Assembly: GCF_000238295.3 (NCBI RefSeq)
Contig: NZ_AHCD03000044.1
Span: forward strand, 124,001-188,000
Length of the DNA: 64,000 bases
Reading direction: 5' to 3'
DNA from: Pseudoalteromonas rubra
GTDB lineage: Bacteria > Pseudomonadota > Gammaproteobacteria > Enterobacterales > Alteromonadaceae
The notes beneath the pieces are model-generated. The model had not been told where the DNA came from, did not search any database, and worked only from the letters and a program-made list of their open reading frames with translations. Positions 25,764 to 34,556 of the stretch are shown here, in pieces (within the stretch, counting starts at the first letter, position 1; each line of letters begins with the position of its first letter). Made by a program: the position numbers and the translations under genes.

Positions 25764-26660
25764 ATGCAAAAAGTAATGAATGCAAATGAGCTGACATTCC
25801 TCAAGGTCATTGAAGCCGGCAGTTTGAAAGGTGCTGCCGAGCAACTTAACACAGACCCTTCTTCAGTGAGTCGTAAGGTGGCGGCATTAGAGCAGCACTT
25901 GGGTGTTAAACTGATTAACCGCTCCACGGTCCGATCCCAGCCGACGGAAGCCGGATTGGTTTATTTTCAGGGGCTAAAACATATTTCGGAACAGCAGATA
26001 GAATTAGAAAATCGTCTGCGGGGTTTGCAGGACCAGCCCAGCGGGACTTTAACCATTGCCGCGCCGGTCGATTTTGGCAATCAATTTGTCGTGCCTGTAC
26101 TCAGTCAGATGCAGGCGACTTACGATAATCTCAAGGTTGAATTGCGGCTGGGGAGCCATTTCGAAGACCTGACCGAAAATGGCATCGATGTGGCTGTGCG
26201 TATTGGTGTGTTGCCCGATTCCGGGTTGATCTGTCGAGGGCTGGGTACTGCTGAGCGGGTATTGGTTGCCAGTCCGGATTACCTCACCCAAGTGGGCGAA
26301 ATGAATAACCCTTCTATGCTTGAGCGATGTCAGTTTGTGTTTTATTCCCGTGCACAGGGTAATGCTCAGGTGAAAGTGCTCAAAGGCAAAAAAGCGACCC
26401 AAGTCAAAGTGTCAGGGGGGTTTACAGTGAACAGCGTATCTGCTGTCAGGCAGCTTGTACTGGCAGGCAAGGGGGTGCATCTGGGACCTAGGTGGGCATT
26501 CAAAGAAGCGCTGAACAGTGGCAAGCTGGTGGCCTTGTTACCCGATTATCAGCTCGAGGGGTTTCCTGTGCATGCTGTTTATCGACCCGGAGGGTATGTC
26601 CCGGCCAAGATCCGATGTTTTATTGATCTGATGAGTGAGCATTGTAAGCGTGCCCTTTAA
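25764..26660 (+). CDS. LysR-family transcriptional regulator
   Basis: A 298-residue regulator. The N-terminal helix-turn-helix reads FLKVIEAGSLKGAAEQLN then SSVSRKVAALEQHLGVKL, the LysR pattern. The C-terminal periplasmic-binding-like domain starts near residue 90 (GTLTIAAPVDFG). ATG 25764 is preferred, with a second ATG at 25776 and a TTG at 25755 also possible. It is divergent from the SDR at 24897-25667, the usual arrangement for a LysR regulator and its target. Inducer unknown. Confidence 0.9.
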   Translation: MQKVMNANELTFLKVIEAGSLKGAAEQLNTDPSSVSRKVAALEQHLGVKLINRSTVRSQPTEAGLVYFQGLKHISEQQIELENRLRGLQDQPSGTLTIAAPVDFGNQFVVPVLSQMQATYDNLKVELRLGSHFEDLTENGIDVAVRIGVLPDSGLICRGLGTAERVLVASPDYLTQVGEMNNPSMLERCQFVFYSRAQGNAQVKVLKGKKATQVKVSGGFTVNSVSAVRQLVLAGKGVHLGPRWAFKEALNSGKLVALLPDYQLEGFPVHAVYRPGGYVPAKIRCFIDLMSEHCKRAL

Positions 26661-26790
26661 ACGCTGAGCGAAAAACAGCCATCGCAGCAACCTCCTAGAG
26701 TCAGTCAGCAATATTCTTCATTTTATTCTGTCAGACATTTGGTGTTTAATGATTGACCAATACCACGATAAGGAGCATTTGGTTGCTATT

Positions 26791-27396
26791 ATGAGTCATC
26801 TTAAGCTTTACTATTTTCCACTGTCCGGGCACAGCCATAAAGTGCTCACACTTGCGTCAATGCTGGATCTGAGCATAGAGACTGTGACCGTTGATATTAA
26901 ATCCGGTGAACACTTGTCTGAGTCGTTTGTCCACCTCAATCCGGCTGCCAGGATACCTGTTTTGGTTGATGGGGACACGGTTATCACCGACTCTCACGCC
27001 ATTTTGTTTTATCTTGCCCGGCAATATGATCCTGCCAGAGCCTGGTATCCTACCGATCTGGCGACTCAGGTTGAGATCCAGCGGTGGTTTGCCCTGTCTG
27101 CCAGTGAGTTGTGCACCGGTCCCGTGGCACTGCGCGGGATCCGGGTGCTTGGGAAGCCCGGCAATGAAGCGCATGCCATGCAGCAGACGCTGAGGTTATT
27201 TTCACTGTTAAGCACTCAGCTTGAGCAAAGCCCCTGGCTTGCTGGAGAGACCCCAACTTTGGCTGACATTGCCTTGTACAGTTATACTGCGCTGATTGCC
27301 AAACTTGAGCCGAGCTTACGTGATTTTCCACGCGTACTTGACTGGCTGGCGCGCTTTGAGCAGTTACCCGGATACCGGGCACTGCCTGCAAAATAA
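26791..27396 (+). CDS. glutathione S-transferase family protein
   Basis: A 201-residue soluble protein. The N-terminal thioredoxin-like half starts HLKLYYFPLSGHSHKVLTLA; NPAARIPVLVDGDTVITDSH holds the cis-Pro and glutathione-binding Ser. The helical half follows, with PTLADIALYSY as its N-capping box. The start is uncertain: AGGAG lies 15 bases before ATG 26791, while in-frame alternatives exist at 26749 (ATG) and 26779 (TTG). Substrate unknown. It is a different sequence from the GST at 1655. Confidence 0.85.
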   Translation: MSHLKLYYFPLSGHSHKVLTLASMLDLSIETVTVDIKSGEHLSESFVHLNPAARIPVLVDGDTVITDSHAILFYLARQYDPARAWYPTDLATQVEIQRWFALSASELCTGPVALRGIRVLGKPGNEAHAMQQTLRLFSLLSTQLEQSPWLAGETPTLADIALYSYTALIAKLEPSLRDFPRVLDWLARFEQLPGYRALPAK

Positions 27397-27442
27397 TCAT
27401 AGCCTTGGTTAAGATACACTGCTGGCTTCGTCAATGTGCCAG

Positions 27443-29689
27443 TCACAGAGAATGGCGCGTTGGCGCAACACCTGACAGCAACCAGGCTTGTCTTGCGGTC
27501 GCTGCGCCAAATTCAATCAGCCCTGTGCTCTGCAGCGCGGTGTGCTGATAACCCAACTCAGTCAGGCTCAGTTGCAGATAGTGAGCAAAAAAGCGCATAT
27601 AAAAGTGTTGTGAACCCATATTATCGAATAAATGATAGATGGCTTGCAGTACTTCAGGGTCGCCATTGAGCGTGTCGTGTCCATTCAGCTTGTGCATGCC
27701 TGCTATCAGATTGTCCAGATCTGCTTTTAGATCCGGGTGCATTTGCATCACTCGGCCAAGCGTCGGACCTGATTTGCTGCGCCAGTCTCGTTCTTTATGC
27801 GCGCTGTCATATTGTCTGAGTTGTTTCAAACGTGTGGCTGCAAGTTCAATCAGGGTAGCGGCGTCTGACTCGTCGGCACTGAGGTAGTGTGCAAAGGCTG
27901 GTGCATAAAAAGCGCTTCTTAATAATGGATTGGCCCGACAGTTAGGCATCTGAAGGTGACGAGGCAAAGCGGCTGCCAGTGCCTTGGACAATCGGGTCGA
28001 GTCCGCGTTTGCCAGTGTTGGCAACAAGTCACGAAATACATCATGAGATATGGTGAGTGTCAGAGTGACCTGAATATCTGTCTGCGCTTTGAGCTTGTGA
28101 TAGAGTTGTCCGGCAAGAGTATCGACTTCACCGGGTGGAATGAGTCCCCAGATCGCTAACTCATCAGCCAGCTGGCAGGTTGCTTGTTCGCTAAGGCTGT
28201 CCTGATGTGTGCTATGTGCCAGGGTCAGCGTTAGATCAAAGTCCTGCATTGACACCACAACCGGGGCTTTAAAGGTTGGCATAGCCGCTTCAAAGTCGAT
28301 ATAAAACTGGCGTTTCTCTTCGTCCGTTTGGTCCTGATAACACCGCAGGCCTTGCCCGGACAGCTTGACTTCACCATGAACATTTTCCTGGGTGATAATC
28401 TGAAACTTGGTATCTTCGCGGCTCATCGCCTGCCAGGAAAAGACGTTGAAGTGAAAACCCCAGGTGTGATGTTGCTGTGTTAAACGCTGATTGAAAAACT
28501 GCTCAACATTTATCTGTTTCAGGTGTGTGTCCAGTTGACTCATCAGTGTGCCGGTCACTGTGGCTTCATGCAATGCCGGTGTGAGTGCGTCGTCGCACAC
28601 TGTCAGTTGCAAAAGTGCCTGATGCATCTGCACACGATGGTAATGGTAGTAGAAGCTTAGCTCAACACCTGATTGAGCGGCTGTACAGATAGAGGTTTCC
28701 AGGCACTGCTGAATTTCTTTGATCCGCGGTTTTAGTTCTTCGAGTTTGTCCAGGCCCAGTCGTTTTAAGAGCGTTGTCGCAACGGGGAGCAGTTGATCTG
28801 GCAGGGCATGTGGAGGCAAGTGGGCTGTCAGCGCCTCAATCTCTTCCTCAGAGCGCTGAAAGATAGCCTCGACGATAGCTGTGTATGCGACCTGAAACGC
28901 ATCTCGGTTACTCAGTTTTGCAGTGATATTGGCATTTACTGTGCCTTGTGTGCTGTTTGAGGTCGATTTGACATAGCTAAGACGTAGTATATGAGGTGTG
29001 TCGACAGGCCGGAAAAATATCACCTGAAAACCTCCCTCGATGGAGACCTCAAGGTCGGCGTTCAGACTGGCATTGAACGACAGATCCAGCAGCTCTCCTT
29101 GTGCAAGCCAGCGGCTGAACAGATGAAAGTTTCGACACAGCAACTCACTCCATTTTATGGAAGTATGGACCGTTAATGTACCCTGCGTATCAAGTGCGAG
29201 AGACTCGCCGGGCTTGAGCGCTTTGACGTCCTCGCAGGAATAAATGCAAGGCAAAGTGGTCAATTGCGTTGCGAGTGTGTCCGCGATGATGTTACCGGGG
29301 CGGGCGCTCAGGCAAGCTGTCAGTTGCATTTGCGCACTGGCCTGGCCCGATATGTTATTTGCTTGCTGGCGGGGTTGCATCGTGGTGGTGCCAAGTGATG
29401 CTGACAATTTATAATTGAGCCAGCAGGTACGGGGCTCAGCGCTGCTTTGGGTCGTTGAGTACGTAGTCTGAGAGGTTGTCTGACTTGCCGGTGCTTGACT
29501 GTGCACCGGGTGATCCAGCAGCGTCACAATCAGTGCACCACTCGCAACGGCATGTTCACCCAGCACGTCAAAGGTTGTGCTGTCGTTGAGCTGTTTGTGC
29601 AGCAAACGAGCGGGCCCGCTGTAGTCATCAAATGAATGGCTCAGGCGCTGTAGTAGTTGTGATTGATTGTATTGCACATGTATTGGCAT
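27443..29689 (-). CDS. unrecognised 748-residue protein
   Basis: A long intact gene with no family that I recognise. There is no signal peptide, lipobox or membrane segment, so it is probably cytoplasmic or exported by a specialised route. It is rich in Gln, Thr, His and Leu. Several stretches share a pattern: a hydrophobic beta strand (QASAQMQLTACLSA; GTVNANITAKLS; DIQVTLTLTISHDVF) followed by a helix, which might mean diverged internal repeats. A long helical stretch lies near 270-340, and the C-terminal 150 residues are helical (HPDLKADLDNLIAGMHKLNG). Residues 68-90 are Thr/Ser/Gln-rich and look like a linker. Codon use and composition look like the neighbours. A pirin gene lies upstream on the same strand, 111 bases away. 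Confidence 0.7.
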   Translation of the reverse strand: MPIHVQYNQSQLLQRLSHSFDDYSGPARLLHKQLNDSTTFDVLGEHAVASGALIVTLLDHPVHSQAPASQTTSQTTYSTTQSSAEPRTCWLNYKLSASLGTTTMQPRQQANNISGQASAQMQLTACLSARPGNIIADTLATQLTTLPCIYSCEDVKALKPGESLALDTQGTLTVHTSIKWSELLCRNFHLFSRWLAQGELLDLSFNASLNADLEVSIEGGFQVIFFRPVDTPHILRLSYVKSTSNSTQGTVNANITAKLSNRDAFQVAYTAIVEAIFQRSEEEIEALTAHLPPHALPDQLLPVATTLLKRLGLDKLEELKPRIKEIQQCLETSICTAAQSGVELSFYYHYHRVQMHQALLQLTVCDDALTPALHEATVTGTLMSQLDTHLKQINVEQFFNQRLTQQHHTWGFHFNVFSWQAMSREDTKFQIITQENVHGEVKLSGQGLRCYQDQTDEEKRQFYIDFEAAMPTFKAPVVVSMQDFDLTLTLAHSTHQDSLSEQATCQLADELAIWGLIPPGEVDTLAGQLYHKLKAQTDIQVTLTLTISHDVFRDLLPTLANADSTRLSKALAAALPRHLQMPNCRANPLLRSAFYAPAFAHYLSADESDAATLIELAATRLKQLRQYDSAHKERDWRSKSGPTLGRVMQMHPDLKADLDNLIAGMHKLNGHDTLNGDPEVLQAIYHLFDNMGSQHFYMRFFAHYLQLSLTELGYQHTALQSTGLIEFGAATARQAWLLSGVAPTRHSL

Positions 29690-29800
29690 GCCTTACTCCC
29701 TCAAGATAAGAAACAATGCAGGTAGTGAGTATTTACATTGTTTTGTTGGTGCTTTAGGTGCAAGCTTCCTACCCTAAGGGATCATGCCTAAGAGCGCAAC

Positions 29801-30493
29801 TCAACCGGGTGGTAATTCAAACCACAGCGCCTCAAGTGGGGCTGTTGCGGTTAGCTCAATAGACTCTTCTTCTGTGAGGCCCACTGCATCACCTGTGTGA
29901 AGATGTGTTTGCGAGGTTTGAGCCGCGCCTTTAATGAGGTGCAGGTAGCCCCAGCGCCCAGGTGTGTTCAGGATCACATTCTCGCCAGCAGATAACTGCA
30001 AACGATAGAGCCTGGCATCCTGATGAATGACCAGTGAGTCGCTCTGTCCGTCCGGGGTCACAAGTGGCGTAAGGGGCCCTTTTTGGTGAATCGTAGCCTG
30101 TGCGTAGCTGGGGTTGAGCCCTTTTTTGCCAGGTCGGATCCAGATCTGTAAAAAGCGGGTTGGCTCAGTCGCAAAATAGTTGTACTCGGAATGGGTGATC
30201 CCAGTACCGGCGCTCATCAGCTGAATATCTCCGGCCGGAATAACGTGATGATTGCCCTTACTGTCTTTGTGTTCCAGCGCACCTTGCATCACATAAGAAA
30301 TGATCTCCATATCCCGGTGGCCATGGGTATCGAATCCCATACCCGGGGCCACTGTATCGTCATTGATAACGCGTAACATGGAAAATCCCATATGTTTTGG
30401 GTCGTAGTAATGACCAAATGAAAAAGTATGCAGGCTTTGCAGCCAGCCCAGGTTTACCTGACCCCGCTCTGAGCCACGACGAAGTAATGGCAT
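29801..30493 (-). CDS. pirin family protein (YhhW-like, quercetinase-type cupin)
   Basis: A 230-residue bicupin. The metal ligands are all visible in the N-terminal cupin: His57 and His59 in DTHGHRDME, and His101 and Glu103 in GITHSEYN. The C-terminal cupin lacks ligands, as in the family. The opening MPLLRRGSERGQVNLGWL matches YhhW, whose E. coli member shows quercetin 2,3-dioxygenase activity; the natural substrate is not known. ATG 30493 follows TTAGGAG at the right distance and fits homolog length better than an upstream GTG or ATG. Confidence 0.9.
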   Translation of the reverse strand: MPLLRRGSERGQVNLGWLQSLHTFSFGHYYDPKHMGFSMLRVINDDTVAPGMGFDTHGHRDMEIISYVMQGALEHKDSKGNHHVIPAGDIQLMSAGTGITHSEYNYFATEPTRFLQIWIRPGKKGLNPSYAQATIHQKGPLTPLVTPDGQSDSLVIHQDARLYRLQLSAGENVILNTPGRWGYLHLIKGAAQTSQTHLHTGDAVGLTEEESIELTATAPLEALWFELPPG

Positions 30494-30684
30494 AGTGATG
30501 ACGCTCCTAAGCTGTGATAGCCCCACTTTACGGATTCTGAATAGAGAACAAAATGTGCGAATTTCGTATCTATCATTCTGTAAAAAAGAATGGTTGTGTG
30601 CCTTTGCAGAGCACGCGCTTTTACGCCCGTATGCTAGAGTTATACAGTCAAAAGTAGATTGCTAACCCAGTTTCAGGGAGTGTT

Positions 30685-31497
30685 ATGTCGTCTTTAAATC
30701 AGTTTATTCCATCGCCCGTGATTGCCGTTGCTTCAGCTTACCAGACACATCTGGGCGGCATCGATGTGTTCATCTGTTTTGCGCAAATTGACGATGACAA
30801 TCAACTCCTTCTCCAGCTCAGGGAAACGCATGCATTGCAGGCTGGAGATTTGGTCACGGTACATCTGGATAATCGCACCGGTGTCAGTGAATATGACGCT
30901 GAACTGAGTGTTTATCGTTTGTCTTACAAAGGTCGGGTAACTGCACTGAACGAGACAGAGGTAACCGTTTCTCCAATTGAGTATCAGGTTTATTACGGGA
31001 TTTCGGTGGAACTGGAATACCGTGCGCCGGGGTATGAGTTTCCAGTCGATCCGCGTGTGCAAACGCCTTTGTCATGCACGCCGTTAACGACAACCCCTGT
31101 GATGGATGATGAGGAACACGACAACAAAGTCGGGGTGTTGATCACTAAGGCGCAATCACAACCGCACACCACAGTGATGGCGTTTTTATCCAGTACCGAT
31201 GATGATGTCTTTTTTATTACTCTGCCACAAACCTTTAAATCCAGCCTGATGAAGCGCGATAATCAGTGCTACTTTGCCATCGACAATCGTGCCAGTTTTA
31301 CCTTTGAAAACTATGTTGAATGGAACTACTCCATCATCACCGGGCGGGTGCATCAGATAGCCACCAACAGTGCTTTGTTTAATGAAGTGAGAGAGTTGTT
31401 TATCTCTAAAAACCCCTGGGAAGTGGGGTTTTTCAGTCATCCGGATATTGAAATGTATCACCTAAAAGCCGAGAAAGTGGTGTGTCCAAAGCGGTGA
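30685..31497 (+). CDS. hypothetical protein, possible PNPOx-like C-terminal half
   Basis: A 270-residue soluble protein not clearly recognised. Two halves, about 1-125 and 145-268, each look beta-rich. In the second half HTTVMAFLSSTDDDVFFITLP, then CYFAIDNRASFTFENYVEWNYSIITGRVHQI and a final helix-strand unit (FNEVRELFISKNPW) follow the order of an FMN-binding split-barrel domain of the PNPOx superfamily. The first half (LVTVHLDNRTGVSEYDAELSVYRLSYKGRV) is barrel-like, perhaps PilZ- or PNPOx-like. Cofactor residues cannot be assigned. AGGGAG lies before the ATG. Confidence 0.6.
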   Translation: MSSLNQFIPSPVIAVASAYQTHLGGIDVFICFAQIDDDNQLLLQLRETHALQAGDLVTVHLDNRTGVSEYDAELSVYRLSYKGRVTALNETEVTVSPIEYQVYYGISVELEYRAPGYEFPVDPRVQTPLSCTPLTTTPVMDDEEHDNKVGVLITKAQSQPHTTVMAFLSSTDDDVFFITLPQTFKSSLMKRDNQCYFAIDNRASFTFENYVEWNYSIITGRVHQIATNSALFNEVRELFISKNPWEVGFFSHPDIEMYHLKAEKVVCPKR

Positions 31498-31553
31498 TGA
31501 AATGCTATGACATATAGCTAAAATAAATCTCTGATAAAGCAGTTTACGCTAAC

Positions 31554-31575
31554 AGCCATCCTTATTAGGATGGCT
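31554..31575. terminator. hairpin between convergent genes
   Basis: AGCCATCC pairs with GGATGGCT (8 bp) around loop TTATTA, between the PNPOx-like gene and the small peptide gene. The plus-strand continuation is only moderately T-rich. Confidence 0.55.
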
Positions 31576-31596
31576 AAGAGCTTATTATAAACTACC

Positions 31597-31791
31597 TTAG
31601 ATGGTGCCTCGACATCCATCAACACCGCATGTGAACTCCAGGCAATGTGTTAAGCCGATTTCACTGTTGTTTATAGCACAACCAGTGGTTCTGACTCTTG
31701 CACCCGCAACATTTGGTGTCATATTAAATGGCAGATTTGAGTTGTCAGCTGACAAAGTCTTCATCTTCTTTTTGCTTAACTTTAATTTCAT
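31597..31791 (-). CDS. double-glycine-type leader, Cys-containing small peptide (RiPP-precursor-like)
   Basis: A 64-residue peptide from ATG 31791, which follows AAGGA; an upstream in-frame start at 31857 is less likely. Residues 1-31 are a Lys-rich leader (MKLKLSKKKMKTLSAD) ending VAGA, a variant double-glycine site. The core of 33 residues has four cysteines at 38, 50, 55 and 60 and several Thr and Gly residues. The leader matches the one at 14011-14217 at 11 of 31 positions, including LS at 13-14, N23, T25 and AG at 29-30. No peptidase-type ABC exporter is encoded beside it. It points away from the biosynthetic operon at 32.8 kb. Confidence 0.75.
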   Translation of the reverse strand: MKLKLSKKKMKTLSADNSNLPFNMTPNVAGARVRTTGCAINNSEIGLTHCLEFTCGVDGCRGTI

Positions 31792-32200
31792 GTTTGTTTC
31801 CTTGTTTGTTAAAACTGTGTGTGCAAGTTGTTTGAATTGGCAATTTAACTCAACCATTTAATGAGTGCAAGGCTTGTTGGGATGTTTTTCGGGACATTTT
31901 TGTTTAAGGTGGTTCTTTGGTTTGCGTATTGCTCGGCACTCCAATCGCCCGCAATCTGATACCTGCTCAAGGCCTGCATGACGGGGAAAGTTGTTGTGAC
32001 CATGTGGTGCGCTTTCTTATTCTGGCTGGTGTTTGGGTATTTCGAATAGCCATTTCAGGTGTCTTACGGTAAAGCACAAATCTGACCCTCTTCATCCATC
32101 ATCCCACGTTCGACACGGGCTCTTGTTCTGGATGAACCCGTTGATGGCGTTTTGCGTGGCATCACAGCCGCCTTTCCCTCTGCACTATAACGGCCCATAA
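31792..32200. other. intergenic region, no gene seen
   Basis: Between the small peptide gene and the lipoprotein gene, both on the minus strand. Contains the peptide promoter. A loose inverted repeat TTCATCCA/TGGATGAA occurs near 32090-32145. No coding potential was recognised. Confidence 0.4.
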
Positions 32201-32551
32201 TCACGGTCGTACAGTCAAAGTAACGCCTAAGCCACAATCAAGTGTGATAGGAGTACCGATGGGCGCTGACTCAGAGGTTATCTCACCAACAGAAAAACGC
32301 TCTGTGTCCGTGTTTTGCTCATAAGCGCTGCAGGCATAAATGACATACCAGTGTGCGCCTTCATGCCACAGTGCAGAGATAGTCGCCTCGAATGTTCGCC
32401 GTCCAACTTCGCCGCTGAATGTAGCCGCCTCTTCTGATAACAACAAATTGCCGCCTGGCCATTCAACGACCTTGGGTGGCGGTGATACACATGCCATTAA
32501 AGACAAAAAGAGTGGTATCAGCCAGCAAAATTGTGGCTTGATTATCGGCAT
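32201..32551 (-). CDS. small lipoprotein of unknown function
   Basis: A 116-residue protein with a lipoprotein signal ending LSLMAC (Cys21), so it should be lipid-anchored in the envelope. The mature part is about 95 residues and largely beta (NLLLSEEAATFSGEVGRRTF; GAHWYVIYACS), with two more Cys residues. No known domain. ATG 32551 has GAGG about six bases upstream and replaces a GTG further out. It is divergent from the biosynthetic operon that starts 277 bases away. Confidence 0.65.
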   Translation of the reverse strand: MPIIKPQFCWLIPLFLSLMACVSPPPKVVEWPGGNLLLSEEAATFSGEVGRRTFEATISALWHEGAHWYVIYACSAYEQNTDTERFSVGEITSESAPIGTPITLDCGLGVTLTVRP

Positions 32552-32828
32552 GATTGGCCTCTTTGTTTGCACAAGTTCCGGTTAAGATGACACAGATAAA
32601 CGTGCTTTTCCAGCTCGGAAATAAGACGGATTCTGTAGCCTGTTGTTAAGCAAAAAAGACCATGTTAATGGCTTTGAAATGGGCTGTTTTATCATCAGTT
32701 AGAATAACCATTGATCAGCCTTCATAGGGCTCTCGTAACCATTCATCACTTTTTCATAAGCGATTTTATCCAATACTTATAATAACTTGCAGCCCATCAA
32801 AGCAAAGCAACAAAATGGGTGGCCGGAT

Positions 32829-33437
32829 ATGGAACAGCAATTTAAAGATCGCAGAGCAGAACTTTTGGTACAAAAAATGCGCCGTACCGAGCGCTTTATG
32901 CGTCATCAGCAACTCGAAAAGACAGCGGTGTCATTTGGCGACGAGCAACTCGAATTTATCGAGCATGCTATGGTAGATGGACTGAACGAAGATACCATCC
33001 GCACCATTGAATTTCATCGTCGTTGTCTGGCGGCGGGGATAGACAATGGTCGTCACTACTGGTGCTTTAAACAAGGCGAACAGCTGGTTGGCATGTCCGG
33101 TTATCATTATCGCTTATGGGACCCAAAAAGCATTGTCTGGGGTGGTTGGTTTGTAGCTGACCAAGATGTCTCACCTCTGGTAAAAATGGCAATGCTGCTC
33201 GATACCCTAAAGGTCTTGCTGGAAGAAACCAACTATGAAGAGCTGTATATTGAGGTGTTTGCCGACACCACGCAGTCCAATATTCTCAATATCTATCATT
33301 CTTTGCAGTTTACTTCTTTGGGTCGTTTCGAAAGCTTCTATGGTCCGCAACAGGATATGGTGGTGATGAAGCTGGAGTTGGCTGAAGTTAGAGCTTTATG
33401 GCTTAACACCACACGTCCACTTGAGCGGGTTCAGTAG
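32829..33437 (+). CDS. GNAT-family N-acyltransferase-like protein (first gene of the 33-43 kb cluster)
   Basis: A 202-residue protein. The C-terminal 120 residues follow the GNAT fold: YWCFKQGEQLVGMSGYHYRL (strands 2-4), then YEELYIEVFADTTQSNILNIYHSLQFTSLG, which resembles the N-x-x-x-x-x-x-Y region near the end of GNAT folds. The classical R/Q-x-x-G-x-G/A acetyl-CoA loop is not obvious; DQDVSPLVKMAMLL stands in its place. It could therefore transfer an acyl group from CoA or ACP, or be a degenerate member. The N-terminal 40 residues are a charged helix. A TTG start at 32787 is possible, but ATG 32829 is preferred. The next gene starts one base after the stop. Confidence 0.65.
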   Translation: MEQQFKDRRAELLVQKMRRTERFMRHQQLEKTAVSFGDEQLEFIEHAMVDGLNEDTIRTIEFHRRCLAAGIDNGRHYWCFKQGEQLVGMSGYHYRLWDPKSIVWGGWFVADQDVSPLVKMAMLLDTLKVLLEETNYEELYIEVFADTTQSNILNIYHSLQFTSLGRFESFYGPQQDMVVMKLELAEVRALWLNTTRPLERVQ

Positions 33438-33438
33438 C

Positions 33439-34539
33439 ATGCTCCTGTTATATGTGGAGTCTGGCGCGGGGTCACGAGCACTGGCAGAGGCTCTGGCGAG
33501 CGGTTTTCGTAAACAAGGCAAAACCGTTGAGCTGATGTCAGTGTCCGATCTTTTGCCACAGTGGCTGTCCGACTTACTGTTTGGTCAGTATTACCAGTGG
33601 TGCATGTCGGGTAAGCAACATCACAGCAAGTTATATGCAAGCCGCTGGTTTTACCCGTTTCTCTATCGACTGTTACCGCTGTGGCTGGCGCTTAAAGGCA
33701 ATGACAAGCTGCAAGAAGCGAAAGCGGTGCTGCGTCGCCATAACCAAGTGGTTGCCTGTAGTTATTACGGTGCATTTTTTGCCCGTTATTTTGCCAGACT
33801 GGCAGGGCATAAGGTCGAAGTCAGTGGCGTGCTGGGTGATTATCAAATCTCTAATGGCTGGCGGACCCCGTTAACTCAATTGTTTGTTTCTCATCAGTAC
33901 AGTCATCCTGTGTTGGACTGGCATCGCGCCAGAGGGACCGACATATTGCCGCTGGGGATCCCGACTGAGGTAGCCCGGGACTTAACGGTTACAGACAAAG
34001 ATACCGCGAAGAAAAACGAGGCTGCTCTGAACATTTTACTCTGTGGCGGTGGCTGGGGGTTGGGCATTTCGGCTTCAACAGTGGCGTTGTTATTGGCTCA
34101 GGATCCATCGGGTACGGTAACGGTCATTTGCGGCCAGAACGAGACTTTACAACAGCAACTACGGGCTCGTTTTGCACAAGAAATAGCCCAACATCAGTTG
34201 CAACTGGCCGGGTTTGTGTCGGATATGCAGCCTTACTACGCCCAAGCGGACATCATAATTACGAAAGCCGGTGGTCTGACCCTGACCGAAGCGGCCCTGG
34301 CCAATACCTGCCTGATCATTCATGGCGCTTTACCCGGGCAAGAGCAACACAATCGAGCGGTGTTTGTCGCTCAGGGCGCGGCATTGAATGCACGCAATGA
34401 TCAGCAGCTCAGTGACTTGCTCAGCCAGATACAGGCATCGGCATCACTGCGCAGCCAGACCATCATGAAGGCTGCCACTTTAGTGAACGCCAATGCATCA
34501 AACCAGATTTGTCATCATTTACTCGCAAGTAGCAAATAA
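33439..34539 (+). CDS. glycosyltransferase, GT28 / MGDG-synthase-like
   Basis: A 366-residue GT-B enzyme. The N-terminal SGAGSRALAEALASGF is the acceptor-side glycine loop, and ILLCGGGWGLGIS opens the C-terminal nucleotide-sugar domain. ITKAGGLTLTEAALANT and GALPGQEQHNRAVFV are the donor-binding motifs found in MurG and processive diacylglycerol glucosyltransferases (UgtP/MGD type). It probably adds a sugar to a lipid or lipid-like acceptor at the inner membrane. ATG 33439 overlaps nothing; the preceding stop ends two bases before. The gene belongs to the eight-gene operon. Confidence 0.78.
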   Translation: MLLLYVESGAGSRALAEALASGFRKQGKTVELMSVSDLLPQWLSDLLFGQYYQWCMSGKQHHSKLYASRWFYPFLYRLLPLWLALKGNDKLQEAKAVLRRHNQVVACSYYGAFFARYFARLAGHKVEVSGVLGDYQISNGWRTPLTQLFVSHQYSHPVLDWHRARGTDILPLGIPTEVARDLTVTDKDTAKKNEAALNILLCGGGWGLGISASTVALLLAQDPSGTVTVICGQNETLQQQLRARFAQEIAQHQLQLAGFVSDMQPYYAQADIIITKAGGLTLTEAALANTCLIIHGALPGQEQHNRAVFVAQGAALNARNDQQLSDLLSQIQASASLRSQTIMKAATLVNANASNQICHHLLASSK

Positions 34540-34556
34540 TATTGTAGGAGTCGATT

